Origin: Erythrobacter aurantius
Lineage (GTDB): Bacteria > Pseudomonadota > Alphaproteobacteria > Sphingomonadales > Sphingomonadaceae
NCBI RefSeq assembly: GCF_023823125.1
Contig: NZ_CP090949.1
Coordinates: 2,380,001-2,444,000 of the forward strand
Direction: 5' to 3'
Length of the DNA stretch: 64,000 nt
Shown in pieces: positions 8,013 through 17,103 of this stretch; the first letter of the stretch is position 1, and each line of letters opens with the position of its first letter. The translations under genes were made by a program, and so were the position numbers. The notes below the pieces were generated by a model. That model made no database searches. It was not told the origin of the DNA and saw nothing but the letters and a program-made list of their open reading frames with translations.

Positions 8013-9779
8013 ATGCCAGCGTTTGACCTGATCATTCGGGGTGGGACAATTGTCGACGGAACCGGAGCGGAGCGGTTTACCGGAGATGTCGCGATCAAGG
8101 ACGGGCTTATCGCGGCAGTTGGCGCCGTTTCGGGCGACGCCACGCACGAGATCGACGCCGCCGGCAAGATCGTCGCTCCCGGATTTGTCGACATCCACAC
8201 GCATTATGACGGGCAAGCCACCTGGGATCAGGAAATGGCCCCTTCAAGCTGGCACGGCGTCACCACCGTCGTCATGGGCAATTGCGGTGTCGGCTTTGCC
8301 CCTGCCAAGCCCGATCGCCACGAATGGTTGATCAGCCTGATGGAAGGGGTGGAGGACATCCCCGGTACCGCCCTTTCCGAAGGGATTACCTGGGATTGGG
8401 AGACCTTCCCCGAATACCTCGACGCGCTGGAGAAACTGCCGCGCACCGTCGATATCGGCACCCATGTCCCTCACGGGGCTGTGCGAGCCTATGTGCTGGG
8501 GGATCGCGAGCAACCCGGCGCGGTGCCGACCGCAGAAGACATCGCCGAAATGAGCCGTATCGTCGAAGAAGGCGTGCGCGCGGGCGCTCTCGGCTTCTCG
8601 ACATCGCGCACGGTGCTGCACAAATCGGTTGACGGGGAACTGGTCCCCGGCACCACCGCCACGCCCGAAGAACTGGTCGCCATCGGCAAAGCGATGGGCC
8701 GGGCCAAGGACGCCGGCGGCCACGCTGTATTCGAAATGGCAAGCGACCTGCAGCGCGACTGGAACGAATTCGAGTGGATGGGACGCCTCAGCCGCGAAGC
8801 CGGGATCCCCGTTACCTTTGCCGCGCTGGAAAGCATCGCCAAGGAAATGCCGCTGAAAGAGCAGATCGCCACCATGCGCGCGGAAAACGACAATGGCGCG
8901 AACATCGTCGCCCAGATCGCGCTGCGCGGTAACGGCATCATCATGGCGTGGCAGGGCACGGTAAACCCCTTCGCCTTTCGTCCGAGCTGGCAAGCGATCA
9001 AGGATCTGCCCTGGGCCGAACAGAAGGCAAAGCTGCTCGATCCCGCGTTCAAGGCGCAACTGCTGGCCGAAGCGAATGACTATTCCGATGCGCCCAAGGA
9101 CATCATCGGTGTGGTCATGGTGATTACCCAGGGTTGGGCGCTACAATATGAGATGGATCCGGATTTCGATTACGAGCCGGACGCATCGGCCAGCGTGAAC
9201 GCACGCGCTCAGGCCGCCGGGATCAGCCCGCAGGAATACGCCTATGACATGCTGTGCCGCGACAATGGAACCGGGTTCATCTACCTGCCGATCCTCAACT
9301 ATGCGGAGGGGAATCTCGATTTCCTGCACCCGCTTCAGCATGCCGACGACACGGTCAATTCGCTGTCCGATGGCGGCGCGCATTGCGGGACGATCTGCGA
9401 TGCGGCCTCGCCCACCTTCATGCTTGAACACTGGGTGCGCGATCGCAAGCGCGGGGACCGGATCACGCTGGAAAACGCGATCAAGCGCCAGTGCCGCGAC
9501 ACCGCCGTGCTCTATGGCCTCGAAGATCGCGGCGTGATCGCGCCGGGCTTCCTCGCCGACATCAACGTCATCGACATGGATCGGTTGAAACTCGGTCGCC
9601 CGTGGCTCGCCTTTGATCTGCCTGCGGGTGGCAAGCGCCTCTTGCAGAAAGCCGAGGGCTACGTCTGCACGATCAAAAGCGGCGTGGTGACATTCGAGGA
9701 AGGCAAGTGGACAGGCGCAACGCCGGGCGGCCTGATCCGCGGCCCCCAGCGCGCTGAGCTGGCCGAAGCGGCGGAGTAG
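8013..9779 (+). CDS. N-acyl-D-amino-acid deacylase family amidohydrolase
   Basis: 588 residues. Zinc-dependent amidohydrolase-superfamily enzyme: N-terminal DLIIRGGTIVDGTG strand pair, the metal-binding DIHTHYD motif near residue 65, conserved GHAVFEMASD, and a C-terminal segment SDGGAHCGTICDA followed by GVIAPGFLADINVID. This is the architecture of D-aminoacylases and related deacylases; the natural substrate cannot be read from sequence. A GGGAGAGAGAG tract precedes the ATG. It is divergent from the epoxide hydrolase and convergent with the DUF2855 gene, leaving 15 bases between stops. Confidence 0.85.
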   Translation: MPAFDLIIRGGTIVDGTGAERFTGDVAIKDGLIAAVGAVSGDATHEIDAAGKIVAPGFVDIHTHYDGQATWDQEMAPSSWHGVTTVVMGNCGVGFAPAKPDRHEWLISLMEGVEDIPGTALSEGITWDWETFPEYLDALEKLPRTVDIGTHVPHGAVRAYVLGDREQPGAVPTAEDIAEMSRIVEEGVRAGALGFSTSRTVLHKSVDGELVPGTTATPEELVAIGKAMGRAKDAGGHAVFEMASDLQRDWNEFEWMGRLSREAGIPVTFAALESIAKEMPLKEQIATMRAENDNGANIVAQIALRGNGIIMAWQGTVNPFAFRPSWQAIKDLPWAEQKAKLLDPAFKAQLLAEANDYSDAPKDIIGVVMVITQGWALQYEMDPDFDYEPDASASVNARAQAAGISPQEYAYDMLCRDNGTGFIYLPILNYAEGNLDFLHPLQHADDTVNSLSDGGAHCGTICDAASPTFMLEHWVRDRKRGDRITLENAIKRQCRDTAVLYGLEDRGVIAPGFLADINVIDMDRLKLGRPWLAFDLPAGGKRLLQKAEGYVCTIKSGVVTFEEGKWTGATPGGLIRGPQRAELAEAAE

Positions 9780-9794
9780 TCCGCCGCGACTAGC

Positions 9795-10880
9795 TCACGG
9801 CTCGATCACGATACCCTTTGCCGGATCGACACTGCCGCCGACCATTTCCAGAAAGGTCGTGCGCGCAGCGTCGAGGCCCTTGTGGGTGACGATTTCCACC
9901 GCGCCTTCGACCGAATTCAGGAACCCGTGCCAAGCCGCCGCAGCCAGCTTGCCGCCTTCGACCGGGCCGTGTTCCTTGAAGAAGGAAACGAAGTGATCCG
10001 GGGCAAAGAACAGCGTCGGCTTGGGCCCGGGCAGACCGGCTGCCCCGCCCATCCCTGCGCCTCGTTCCTCGATATGGGTCGCACCCACAAGGCACGAATA
10101 TTTAAGCGCCTCTCCGAAGTGCTGATGGATGCTCGCCAGCAGTTTCGCATTGCCTGCGAAATCGACGCTGACCGTCGGCTCCTGCGCAATCGTGCCGAGA
10201 TCGTCATACGCGACCACTTCATCATACAGGCCGGTCGAACGCACGAATTCGACATTGCCAGAAGACGTTAGCCCGATACGCTTGATCCCGGGAGAAGCCT
10301 GCTTGGCACAGCTTGCCAAACCCATCGCGGTCTTGGACGATGCGCTGGTCAGCACGACCTGCTTCGCGCCGAACCAGCCCTCTGACCGCATGAAATAGTC
10401 GATGATGAAGCCGGTCTTGAACAGCGGACCATAGATCATCCGCTCCTTCTCGCGCGCGGGATCATGCTCTGGATCGGCGGCGAGCCGGGTGTAGCTGTTG
10501 TAGACTGGGCTCATCGGCTGGCGATATTCGATCATGTCGGAAAAGCCGCCAGGGTTAATCTTGCCCGGCACCACATCGAGGTGGGTCGCCATCGGCAGAT
10601 AGCCATAGACCCGCTCGCCCACGGCGATCTCAGGGCATTTGCTCTCGATCACCTGCGCATGGCCCCACATCGGCACAATGCCGAAGCCCTCTGGCGCGGG
10701 GAAGAAATCCCAATAGCGGAACCCGTCACCGACCACCGCATAGGTGATGTTGTTGGCCGTGACGGAGAAACTCTCGATCCTGAGCCGCACCGCTCCTTCA
10801 GCGAGTTCGCCGGTCGGCACTTCGACCAGTTCGGCATCGGTGAGAGCATTCTTGCGAACGTGCACCTGGGACAGGGTCAT
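9795..10880 (-). CDS. DUF2855 family protein
   Basis: 361 residues. The full length resembles the DUF2855 family: N-terminal residues (MTLSQVHVRK) lead into a GroES-like part (ITYAVVGDGFRYWDFFP), then a nucleotide-binding-like part (QVVLTSASSKTAMGLA). The architecture recalls medium-chain dehydrogenases but I see no zinc ligands, and no reaction is established for the family. It stands alone, convergent with the amidohydrolase gene. ATG at 10880 is preceded by AGGAGAAC-like purines. Confidence 0.8.
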   Translation of the reverse strand: MTLSQVHVRKNALTDAELVEVPTGELAEGAVRLRIESFSVTANNITYAVVGDGFRYWDFFPAPEGFGIVPMWGHAQVIESKCPEIAVGERVYGYLPMATHLDVVPGKINPGGFSDMIEYRQPMSPVYNSYTRLAADPEHDPAREKERMIYGPLFKTGFIIDYFMRSEGWFGAKQVVLTSASSKTAMGLASCAKQASPGIKRIGLTSSGNVEFVRSTGLYDEVVAYDDLGTIAQEPTVSVDFAGNAKLLASIHQHFGEALKYSCLVGATHIEERGAGMGGAAGLPGPKPTLFFAPDHFVSFFKEHGPVEGGKLAAAAWHGFLNSVEGAVEIVTHKGLDAARTTFLEMVGGSVDPAKGIVIEP

Positions 10881-10926
10881 CGAAGGTTCTCCTATGTCAT
10901 CACCGCCCGCGACAAGGCGGCATGTT

Positions 10927-11349
10927 TCACTCCTGCGGAGCGGTGTCGCCTTGCTGCGCCGGGCGTGGCGGTTGCAGCCTCGTCAGGGCGCTTCCCGAGA
11001 CCTGCAGGCGCGCGGCAAAGGATCGCATCCTGACCGAACAGGTCTGCTCGATCTCTGCCGGGTTGCGCTGCAGATAAACGGGGTAGCGATCCGTAAATGC
11101 TTGCATCAAATCGGTGCCGCGTTGCGCTTCGTAGCGGCCGACGAAATAGGTCAGCGCGCTGGTGAGCCCGATCTGGTTGTCGGGCGTCATTTCCGCTTCC
11201 ATTTCCGCCATGATCGCGCCGATGAAGATCGCACAGTCGAGATCATCCTCAGCACTGAACGCGGGGGTGTAATCTTCACCCTGTTGCGCATGCAGCGGCG
11301 CGGCGAATGCCAGCACCGCCGCCATCGTCAACGTGGCCGCGCGCATCAT
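10927..11349 (-). CDS. Small secreted protein of unknown function, translationally coupled to dnaN
   Basis: 140 residues with a clear Sec signal peptide (MMRAATLTMAAVLAFAAP then LHAQQ, cleavage near residue 22). The mature part has two cysteines (near DLDCAIF and EQTCSV) that could form a disulfide, and ends in a Pro/Gln-rich tail. I do not recognise a family. Its ATG overlaps the dnaN stop as ATGA, so it is probably read from the dnaN transcript by translational coupling. The second ATG (11346) is an equally possible start. Confidence 0.75.
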   Translation of the reverse strand: MMRAATLTMAAVLAFAAPLHAQQGEDYTPAFSAEDDLDCAIFIGAIMAEMEAEMTPDNQIGLTSALTYFVGRYEAQRGTDLMQAFTDRYPVYLQRNPAEIEQTCSVRMRSFAARLQVSGSALTRLQPPRPAQQGDTAPQE

Positions 11350-12473
11350 ACCCGCATCGGCATGAGAACGTAGAGCGCGGGGCTCTGGTCGTTCTCGCGG
11401 ATCAGCGTCGGTGCGCCCGCATCGGCGAGATGCAGCTCCACTTCCGCCGAATCAAACTGGCCGAGAATGTCCTTCAGGTAATTGGCGTTGAAGCCGATTT
11501 CGAAGCCTTCGCTGCTGTAGCTTGCAGCGAGTTCTTCCGCGGCATTGCCGTTGTCAGGCGATGTCACCGACAGCGTCACCTTGTCCTGCTCCAGCCCCAT
11601 CTTGACCGCCCGGGTCTTCTCGGTGGCGATGGTCGCAACGCGATCGACGCCCTGATAGAACAGCTTCGGATCGACCCTGAGCAGCTTGTCGTTGCCGGTC
11701 GGAATGACGCGGCTGTAATCGGGGAAAGTGCCGTCGATCAGCTTGCTGGTCAGCACCACACCGCCCTCACCCGAAAGCGTGAAGCGGATCTTGCTGGCCG
11801 AAAGGTCGATCTGGACCGAACCGTCCATCGCCTCTTCAAGCAGCTTGCGCAGCTCTGCCACCGCTTTGCGCGGAACGATCACGTCGGGCATGCCCTCCGC
11901 ACCATCGGGACGGGCAAGCGTGAAGCGTGCAAGCCTGTGGCCATCGGTCGCGGCAGCCTTGAGAACTGGCTCGTCTTCGTCGGTGACGTGCAGGAAAATG
12001 CCGTTGAGGTAATAGCGGGTTTCTTCGGTCGAAATCGCGAACCGGGTGCGGTCGATCAGTTCGGCCAATGTGCGAGCCGGGATTTCGAAGCTTGTCGGCA
12101 AATCGCCTTCGACGATCACCGGGAAATCGTCGCGCGGCAGTGTCGGCAGCTTGAACCGGCTGCGACCCGCCTTGATCTCCATCCGGTTCTCTGCGGTTTC
12201 GATGCTTACCTGCGAACCTTCGGGCAGCTTGCGGGCGATGTCGAACAGCAGGTGTGCGGACACGGTGATCGCGCCGGGCACTTCGACCGAGGCCGCGCTC
12301 ATCGTTTCAACCACTTGCAGATCGAGGTCGGTCGCCATCACCTTCACGCTGCCGCCGTCACTCGCGTCGATCAGGACGTTGGACAGGATCGGAATGGTGT
12401 TGCGGCGCTCGACCACCGACTGAACATGGGAAAGGCAACGCAGGAGCGTCGCGCGTTCGATCGTAGCCTTCAT
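11346..12473 (-). CDS. dnaN: DNA polymerase III subunit beta (sliding clamp)
   Basis: 375 residues, full length. It forms the dimeric ring that tethers polymerase III to DNA. The N-terminal MKATIERATLLRCLSHVQSVVERRNTIPIL, central YYLNGIFLH and ATDGHRLA, and the C-terminal LYVLMPMRV (the MPMR loop that contacts clamp-binding proteins) are diagnostic. dnaA, recF and gyrB are not neighbours here, as is common in alphaproteobacteria. It is followed by a signal-peptide protein through an ATGA overlap. The 168 bases between its start and the fabG stop should hold its promoter. Confidence 0.97.
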   Translation of the reverse strand: MKATIERATLLRCLSHVQSVVERRNTIPILSNVLIDASDGGSVKVMATDLDLQVVETMSAASVEVPGAITVSAHLLFDIARKLPEGSQVSIETAENRMEIKAGRSRFKLPTLPRDDFPVIVEGDLPTSFEIPARTLAELIDRTRFAISTEETRYYLNGIFLHVTDEDEPVLKAAATDGHRLARFTLARPDGAEGMPDVIVPRKAVAELRKLLEEAMDGSVQIDLSASKIRFTLSGEGGVVLTSKLIDGTFPDYSRVIPTGNDKLLRVDPKLFYQGVDRVATIATEKTRAVKMGLEQDKVTLSVTSPDNGNAAEELAASYSSEGFEIGFNANYLKDILGQFDSAEVELHLADAGAPTLIRENDQSPALYVLMPMRV

Positions 12474-12641
12474 CAGCTTACCCTATCGTTGTATCTTGCC
12501 GGGTGGCGCCAACAGGCCGGAATCGCCCTGAAAACGCCGAATGATCGGAAAAACCTTAGCGCCCCCGACAATACGGGCAAGTTTGTGCCTTTGCGAGGGG
12601 GGATTCGCTTGGGGATAAGGGCTTTTCAGCCTTCCCTTTCC

Positions 12642-13394
12642 TTATCCGACCATCGCCATGCCACCGTTCACATGCAGCGTTTCGCCAGTGATGTAGCCCG
12701 CCTCGCGGCTGGCAAGGAACGACACGGCAGCGCCGATATCCTCACCCGAGCCCATTTTCGCCATCGGAATGCGGGCGTTGATGGTCGCCTGTTGCTTTTC
12801 ATCTAGCGCGGACGTCATTGCGGTGCGGATGAAGCCGGGGGCCACGCAATTGGCGGTAATGCCGCGGCTGGCGACTTCCTGAGCGAAACTCTTGGTCATG
12901 CCGGTGAGGCCTGCCTTGGCCGCGCAATAGTTCATCTGACCAGGGTTGCCGGTGTGGCCGACGACGCTGGTGATGTTGATAATGCGGCCGAAACGCGCCT
13001 TCATCATCGGCTTGGCACTGGCGCGCATCAGGCGGAAGGATGCTTCGAGGTTGATCGCGATCACCTCGTCCCATTCCTCATCCTTCATCCGCATTCCGAG
13101 GTTGTCGCGGGTAATCCCGGCGTTGTTCACCAGAATGTCGATCCCGCCCAGCGTATCGAGCGTCGCCGGGATCAGTTCCTCGACCTGAACGCGGTCGGAA
13201 AGGTTGCAGGTGATCTCGACATGCTCGCCGCCGAATTCCTCATGCAGCTGCTCACGGAAAGACCGCAGTTTGGAGCCATTGGACCCTGACAGCGCAACGC
13301 GCGCGCCCTGCTTTGCCAGCGCAATCGCGATCGCGGAACCGATCCCGCCGCTTGCGCCGGTTACCAGCGCGTTCATTCCATCCAGTCGAAACAT
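12642..13394 (-). CDS. fabG: 3-oxoacyl-[acyl-carrier-protein] reductase
   Basis: 250 residues. NADPH-dependent first reduction of fatty acid elongation. Short-chain dehydrogenase markers are TGASGGIG, NNAGITRD, the S-Y-K catalytic set (INITSV, YCAAK) and C-terminal MAMVG. ATG at 13394 has GAGGAG seven bases upstream; a GTG at 13412 would overlap the preceding gene. It follows fabD with a GNAT gene in between. acpP and fabF, the usual next genes, are absent; dnaN follows. Confidence 0.95.
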   Translation of the reverse strand: MFRLDGMNALVTGASGGIGSAIAIALAKQGARVALSGSNGSKLRSFREQLHEEFGGEHVEITCNLSDRVQVEELIPATLDTLGGIDILVNNAGITRDNLGMRMKDEEWDEVIAINLEASFRLMRASAKPMMKARFGRIINITSVVGHTGNPGQMNYCAAKAGLTGMTKSFAQEVASRGITANCVAPGFIRTAMTSALDEKQQATINARIPMAKMGSGEDIGAAVSFLASREAGYITGETLHVNGGMAMVG

Positions 13395-13405
13395 GTCTCG
13401 GCTCC

Positions 13406-13834
13406 TCACCAATCGAAATAATAGATCACGGCGTCCTCACGCTCGTGCTTGAACCCCTGATAAAGACCATTTGCCGCATCATTGTCAGGCTCGGTCCCCA
13501 GCCAGATTTCCTCAATTCCCTCTGAATCTGCGCGCTCAAATAGCCGCTGCATCAGCGCCCGCGCAATTCCCTGCCGCCGCCAATCGTCGCCCGTGCCGAT
13601 CTCGTCAAGGAATAGCTCGGTCGGCTTGTCGGGATGGGTGTGGATGACCGCCATCATCATACCGACGACCAAGCCGTCATGAATCGCCACTGCCATCCAG
13701 TTCGCCGGGTTTTGCAGATAATGGGCGAGCCGGTCAGGGTCGATAGCATGGTCGAACACGCCGGGCGCGACATTGTCCAGCATATGCGCCGAGTCGGCGG
13801 TGATCCAATGGGTCGAGAAGTCGAGGCCGCTCAA
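13406..13834 (-). CDS. GNAT family N-acetyltransferase
   Basis: 142 residues. The acetyl-CoA site is seen as DDWRRQGIARALMQRL (the R/Q-x-x-G-x-G/A pattern), followed by EEIWLGTEPDNDAANGLYQGFKHE, typical of GNAT strand 5 and C-terminal helix. The substrate is unknown. The proposed TTG start at 13834 overlaps the fabD stop as TTGA, implying coupling to fabD; a shorter start at an internal Met near residue 17 would shorten the first helix. It sits between fabD and fabG, 11 bases from the latter, so it would be expressed with fatty acid synthesis. Confidence 0.85.
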   Translation of the reverse strand: MSGLDFSTHWITADSAHMLDNVAPGVFDHAIDPDRLAHYLQNPANWMAVAIHDGLVVGMMMAVIHTHPDKPTELFLDEIGTGDDWRRQGIARALMQRLFERADSEGIEEIWLGTEPDNDAANGLYQGFKHEREDAVIYYFDW

Positions 13835-14766
13835 CGCGTTTTCGCAAACTCTTCAAGGTCATCCATTGAAATCAGGCTGGTGGCCTCAGCCTCGCGGTCG
13901 ATCTTGCCTATCATCGGGCCGAGAACTTTGCCGCCCAGTTCGACGAAGCTGTCGATCCCGTCGGCGCGCATCGCCATCACGCTTTCGCGCCAGCGCACAC
14001 GGCCCGTCACCTGCTCGACCAGCAAAGCACGCTCTTCCTCAGGATCGGTGACCTTGGCGGCAGTGACATTGGCGAACAGCGGCAGAGCGAATGCGTTCAT
14101 GGTGGTATCCGCCAGCGCTTCCGCCATGCGGTCGGCCGCCGGCTGCATCAGAGTGCAGTGAAACGGCGCTGACACCGGCAACAGAACGCCGCGCTTGATC
14201 CCGTAATCCTTGACCATGGCGATAGCGCGTTCGATCGCGCTCTTGTGGCCGGAAATCACGACTTGTGTCGGATCATTGTCATTGGCGACTTCGCAAATGT
14301 CCTGCTCGGAAGCCTTGGCGGCCAGTTCGCTCGCCTTGTCGATATCGGCACCCAGCAGTGCCGCCATCGCACCTTCGCCCACCGGAACGGCGGCTTGCAT
14401 GGCCTGTCCGCGCAGCTTCAGAAGGCGCGCGGTGGTGGCCAGATCGAATGCCCCCACAGCACACAGCGCGGTGTATTCGCCCAGCGAGTGTCCGGCGACG
14501 CATGCGCCCTTGTCGGCCAGCATCACTCCGAATTCTCGCTCAAGCACGCGCAGGGTGGCGATGGCATTGGCCATGATCGCCGGCTGCGCATTTTCGGTAA
14601 GGGTCAACTGGTCTTCCGGCCCTTCGGCCATGATCGCCGACAGCTTCTGACCCAACGCCTCGTCAACTTCCTCGAACACTTCGCGTGCGGCCGCGCTGGC
14701 TGCGGCGAGTTCGACACCCATCCCGACTTTCTGGCTGCCCTGTCCGGGGAAAACGAAAGCTCTCAT
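13831..14766 (-). CDS. fabD: Malonyl CoA-acyl carrier protein transacylase
   Basis: 311 residues. It transfers malonyl from CoA to acyl carrier protein. The N-terminus carries FPGQGSQ, the nucleophile motif is GHSLGEY with S94, and the catalytic histidine lies in APFHCTLM. AGGAGG stands five bases before the ATG, one of the best ribosome sites in the window. The gene follows ldcA by 27 bases and its TGA overlaps the TTG start of the GNAT gene. Confidence 0.96.
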   Translation of the reverse strand: MRAFVFPGQGSQKVGMGVELAAASAAAREVFEEVDEALGQKLSAIMAEGPEDQLTLTENAQPAIMANAIATLRVLEREFGVMLADKGACVAGHSLGEYTALCAVGAFDLATTARLLKLRGQAMQAAVPVGEGAMAALLGADIDKASELAAKASEQDICEVANDNDPTQVVISGHKSAIERAIAMVKDYGIKRGVLLPVSAPFHCTLMQPAADRMAEALADTTMNAFALPLFANVTAAKVTDPEEERALLVEQVTGRVRWRESVMAMRADGIDSFVELGGKVLGPMIGKIDREAEATSLISMDDLEEFAKTR

Positions 14767-14793
14767 GATGAATCCTCCTGTTGGAGGCGGCGG

Positions 14794-15624
14794 TTAGGCT
14801 GCTCCTGCAGGCCCCGCAAGCCCGAACGGCACAACCCTGTTGGCAGATGTGTGGCCGATTTCGGCCCTGCCGAGATAACGGATGCCCGCCCTGTCGCACC
14901 AGAAACGGGCGATTTCCTCGGCATTCTGGCCGAATTCGACGTGGTTTTCGGGCACATCGCTGATCGCGCCGAGACGCAGTCCGGCAAGCCGCGGCATGCT
15001 GCCCGCGAGCGCAAAGAAACAGCGATCCACCGCATAGAGATGCTCGCTCACCTCCTCCACCATGAGCACGTGGCCGGAAAGATCGGGCATGATCGGAGTG
15101 CGCGCCAGCATCGCCAGCGTGATGAGGTTAAAGGCCGCCGCAGGAGTGACCCCGTCAAGGCTCGGCTCCAGCCCCGAATTGTCTCCTGAAAACCAGCGCA
15201 GCACCCGCCGCACCGCTTCGCGCCCGCCCTCGGACCCGGCGCTGACCGGCATCGAACCATGCGCGCACTGCCCGATCCCGGCGCGATAGAGCGCGGCCAG
15301 CAGATATCCGCAATCGGAAAAGCCGACATAGGTTTTCGACCGCGCTGACGCATTCATCCGCGCCACCGCCGCTTCGGCAATCCGGTTTGAACCATAGCCG
15401 CCGCGTGCGAACCACACCGCATCAAAGGCCGGATCGTTCGCGCAATCGAGCAAGGCAGTCAGCCGGGTCAGGTCATCCCCCGCAAAATGGCCCGAGCTGG
15501 CATAGCATTGTTCGTGAAAGGTTACCGAGTGATCGGGAAACTCAGCCGCCACCAGCGCCTCCAGCGCAGCCGCATGATCGCGGGTGATCGGGGTCGCGGG
15601 AGCGCAGATGGCGATATTCGTCAT
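14794..15624 (-). CDS. ldcA: LD-carboxypeptidase (peptidase S66)
   Basis: 276 residues. It would remove the terminal D-Ala from murein tetrapeptides in the cytoplasm during peptidoglycan recycling. The serine sits in GFSD (S103), with glutamate in MVEEVSE and histidine in AEIGHTS, the Ser-Glu-His triad of family S66. The start lies 30 bases from the divergent Mur ligase, whose Mpl-type activity would use the tripeptide product, so a shared promoter region is likely. It precedes fabD in the same direction. Confidence 0.87.
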   Translation of the reverse strand: MTNIAICAPATPITRDHAAALEALVAAEFPDHSVTFHEQCYASSGHFAGDDLTRLTALLDCANDPAFDAVWFARGGYGSNRIAEAAVARMNASARSKTYVGFSDCGYLLAALYRAGIGQCAHGSMPVSAGSEGGREAVRRVLRWFSGDNSGLEPSLDGVTPAAAFNLITLAMLARTPIMPDLSGHVLMVEEVSEHLYAVDRCFFALAGSMPRLAGLRLGAISDVPENHVEFGQNAEEIARFWCDRAGIRYLGRAEIGHTSANRVVPFGLAGPAGAA

Positions 15625-15654
15625 GCGCGCAGCCTATGGCGCTTGTCAGGCTTC

Positions 15655-17103
15655 ATGCAAGCCAATATCCATGACGGCATGACCGGGATCGATGCCTCCG
15701 CGCTTGAAGGGCGCCCTTTCTTTTTCTGTGGCATCGGTGGTTCGGGAATGCTGCCGCTGGCGCAGATCGCCCTCGGCATGGGCCACGCCGTTGGCGGGTC
15801 AGACCGGTCCTACGATCAGGGACGCACCCCGGAAAAGTTCGAATGGCTGGCCAGTCACGGCTTCACGCTATTCCCGCAGGATGGCAGCGGCATAAGCTCG
15901 CCAGACCAGATCCTGATTGCCTCCGCAGCAGTCGAGGACACCGTCCCCGAAGTAGCACGGGCGAAAGAACTCGGCTGCGAAAGGCTCAGCCGCGCGGAGC
16001 TGCTTTCGACCTTTTTCAATCAGGCGGGATATTCGATTGCGGTCGGCGGGACTTCGGGAAAATCGACCGTCACCGGCATGATCGCGTGGATCCTGTCAGA
16101 GGCGCATTTCGACCCAACCGTGATGAACGGCGCGGTGATGAAGAACTTTGTCAGCGCCGACAATCCCTTCGCCAGCGCCCGTGTCGGCAATCCGCGCATC
16201 TTTGTCAGCGAAGTGGATGAAAGCGACGGTTCAATAGCGCTTTACCGACCTTCGGTGGCGGTGTTGCTCAATGTCAGCCTTGATCACAAATCGATCGAGG
16301 AATTGCGCAAGCTGTTTGGTGACTATGTTCGCGAGGCGGGCTGCGCCGTGATCAATTTCGACAATGAAGAAGCTCGGTTTCTTGCTCCGCGTGCGGGGCA
16401 GGTCGTCAGCTTTGGCGTCCGCAGCCAGAAAGCGGATATCACTGTCGAACCGGATTCAATCGAACAGAGCGCGTTCGGCATCCGGGCGGCGGTGATCGAC
16501 AATCGCAGCCGCGAGATGTTTCCCCTGACCCTGCCGATGCCGGGGCTGCACAATCTCTCCAATGCGCTTGCGGCGATCGCAGCAGTAAGCGCGGCCGGGA
16601 TAGAGGCGAAGTCCGCGGCCTATGCACTTGGCAGCTTCAAGGGGCTGGCGCGGCGGTTCGATCTGGTAGGTACGACCGCTTCGGGCATCACGGTGATCGA
16701 CGATTTCGGGCACAACCCCGAAAAATGCGCGGCAACGCTACGCACGCTGAAGGCGACGGAAGGCCGCGTCATCGCCTTTTTCCAGCCTCACGGATATGGC
16801 CCCTTGCGCCAGATGGGCGATGAATTGGCGGAAACCTTCGCACGCGAACTCGGCCCGGACGACATCACCATCATGTGCGATCCGGTGTATTTCGGCGGCA
16901 CTGTCGATCGCAGCGTGGGGACGGAGCGGATCATCAATCTCATCCGGCAGCACGGCGCGAGCGCCGAGCATGTTCCAGAACGCGAGGCCTGCGGGGATCG
17001 CATTATCGAGCTTGCCCGGCCCGGCGATCGCATCGCCATCATGGGTGCGCGCGACGATACGCTGAGCACTTTCGCCACGAGCATTTTCGAGCGGCTAGGG
17101 TGA
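15655..17103 (+). CDS. Mur ligase family protein, Mpl/MurC-like
   Basis: 482 residues from ATG 15655 (ATG 15679 is the alternative; neither has a strong ribosome site). N-terminal Rossmann motif GIGGSGM, central P-loop VGGTSGKST for ATP, SEVDESDGS, conserved NVSLDHKS, MPGLHNLSNALAA, and C-terminal DDFGHNPEK. This is the MurC/Mpl group. The divergent ldcA neighbour argues for a recycling ligase that joins murein tripeptide to UDP-MurNAc, as Mpl does, rather than de novo MurC, which normally sits in the division cell-wall cluster (inference). An upstream in-frame extension to 15487 would overlap ldcA and is rejected. Confidence 0.85.
   Translation: MQANIHDGMTGIDASALEGRPFFFCGIGGSGMLPLAQIALGMGHAVGGSDRSYDQGRTPEKFEWLASHGFTLFPQDGSGISSPDQILIASAAVEDTVPEVARAKELGCERLSRAELLSTFFNQAGYSIAVGGTSGKSTVTGMIAWILSEAHFDPTVMNGAVMKNFVSADNPFASARVGNPRIFVSEVDESDGSIALYRPSVAVLLNVSLDHKSIEELRKLFGDYVREAGCAVINFDNEEARFLAPRAGQVVSFGVRSQKADITVEPDSIEQSAFGIRAAVIDNRSREMFPLTLPMPGLHNLSNALAAIAAVSAAGIEAKSAAYALGSFKGLARRFDLVGTTASGITVIDDFGHNPEKCAATLRTLKATEGRVIAFFQPHGYGPLRQMGDELAETFARELGPDDITIMCDPVYFGGTVDRSVGTERIINLIRQHGASAEHVPEREACGDRIIELARPGDRIAIMGARDDTLSTFATSIFERLG

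Noticed and set aside
11307..12806. 499-codon open frame opposite dnaN
   Set aside because: Crosses dnaN on the wrong strand; composition is a GC-rich shadow.
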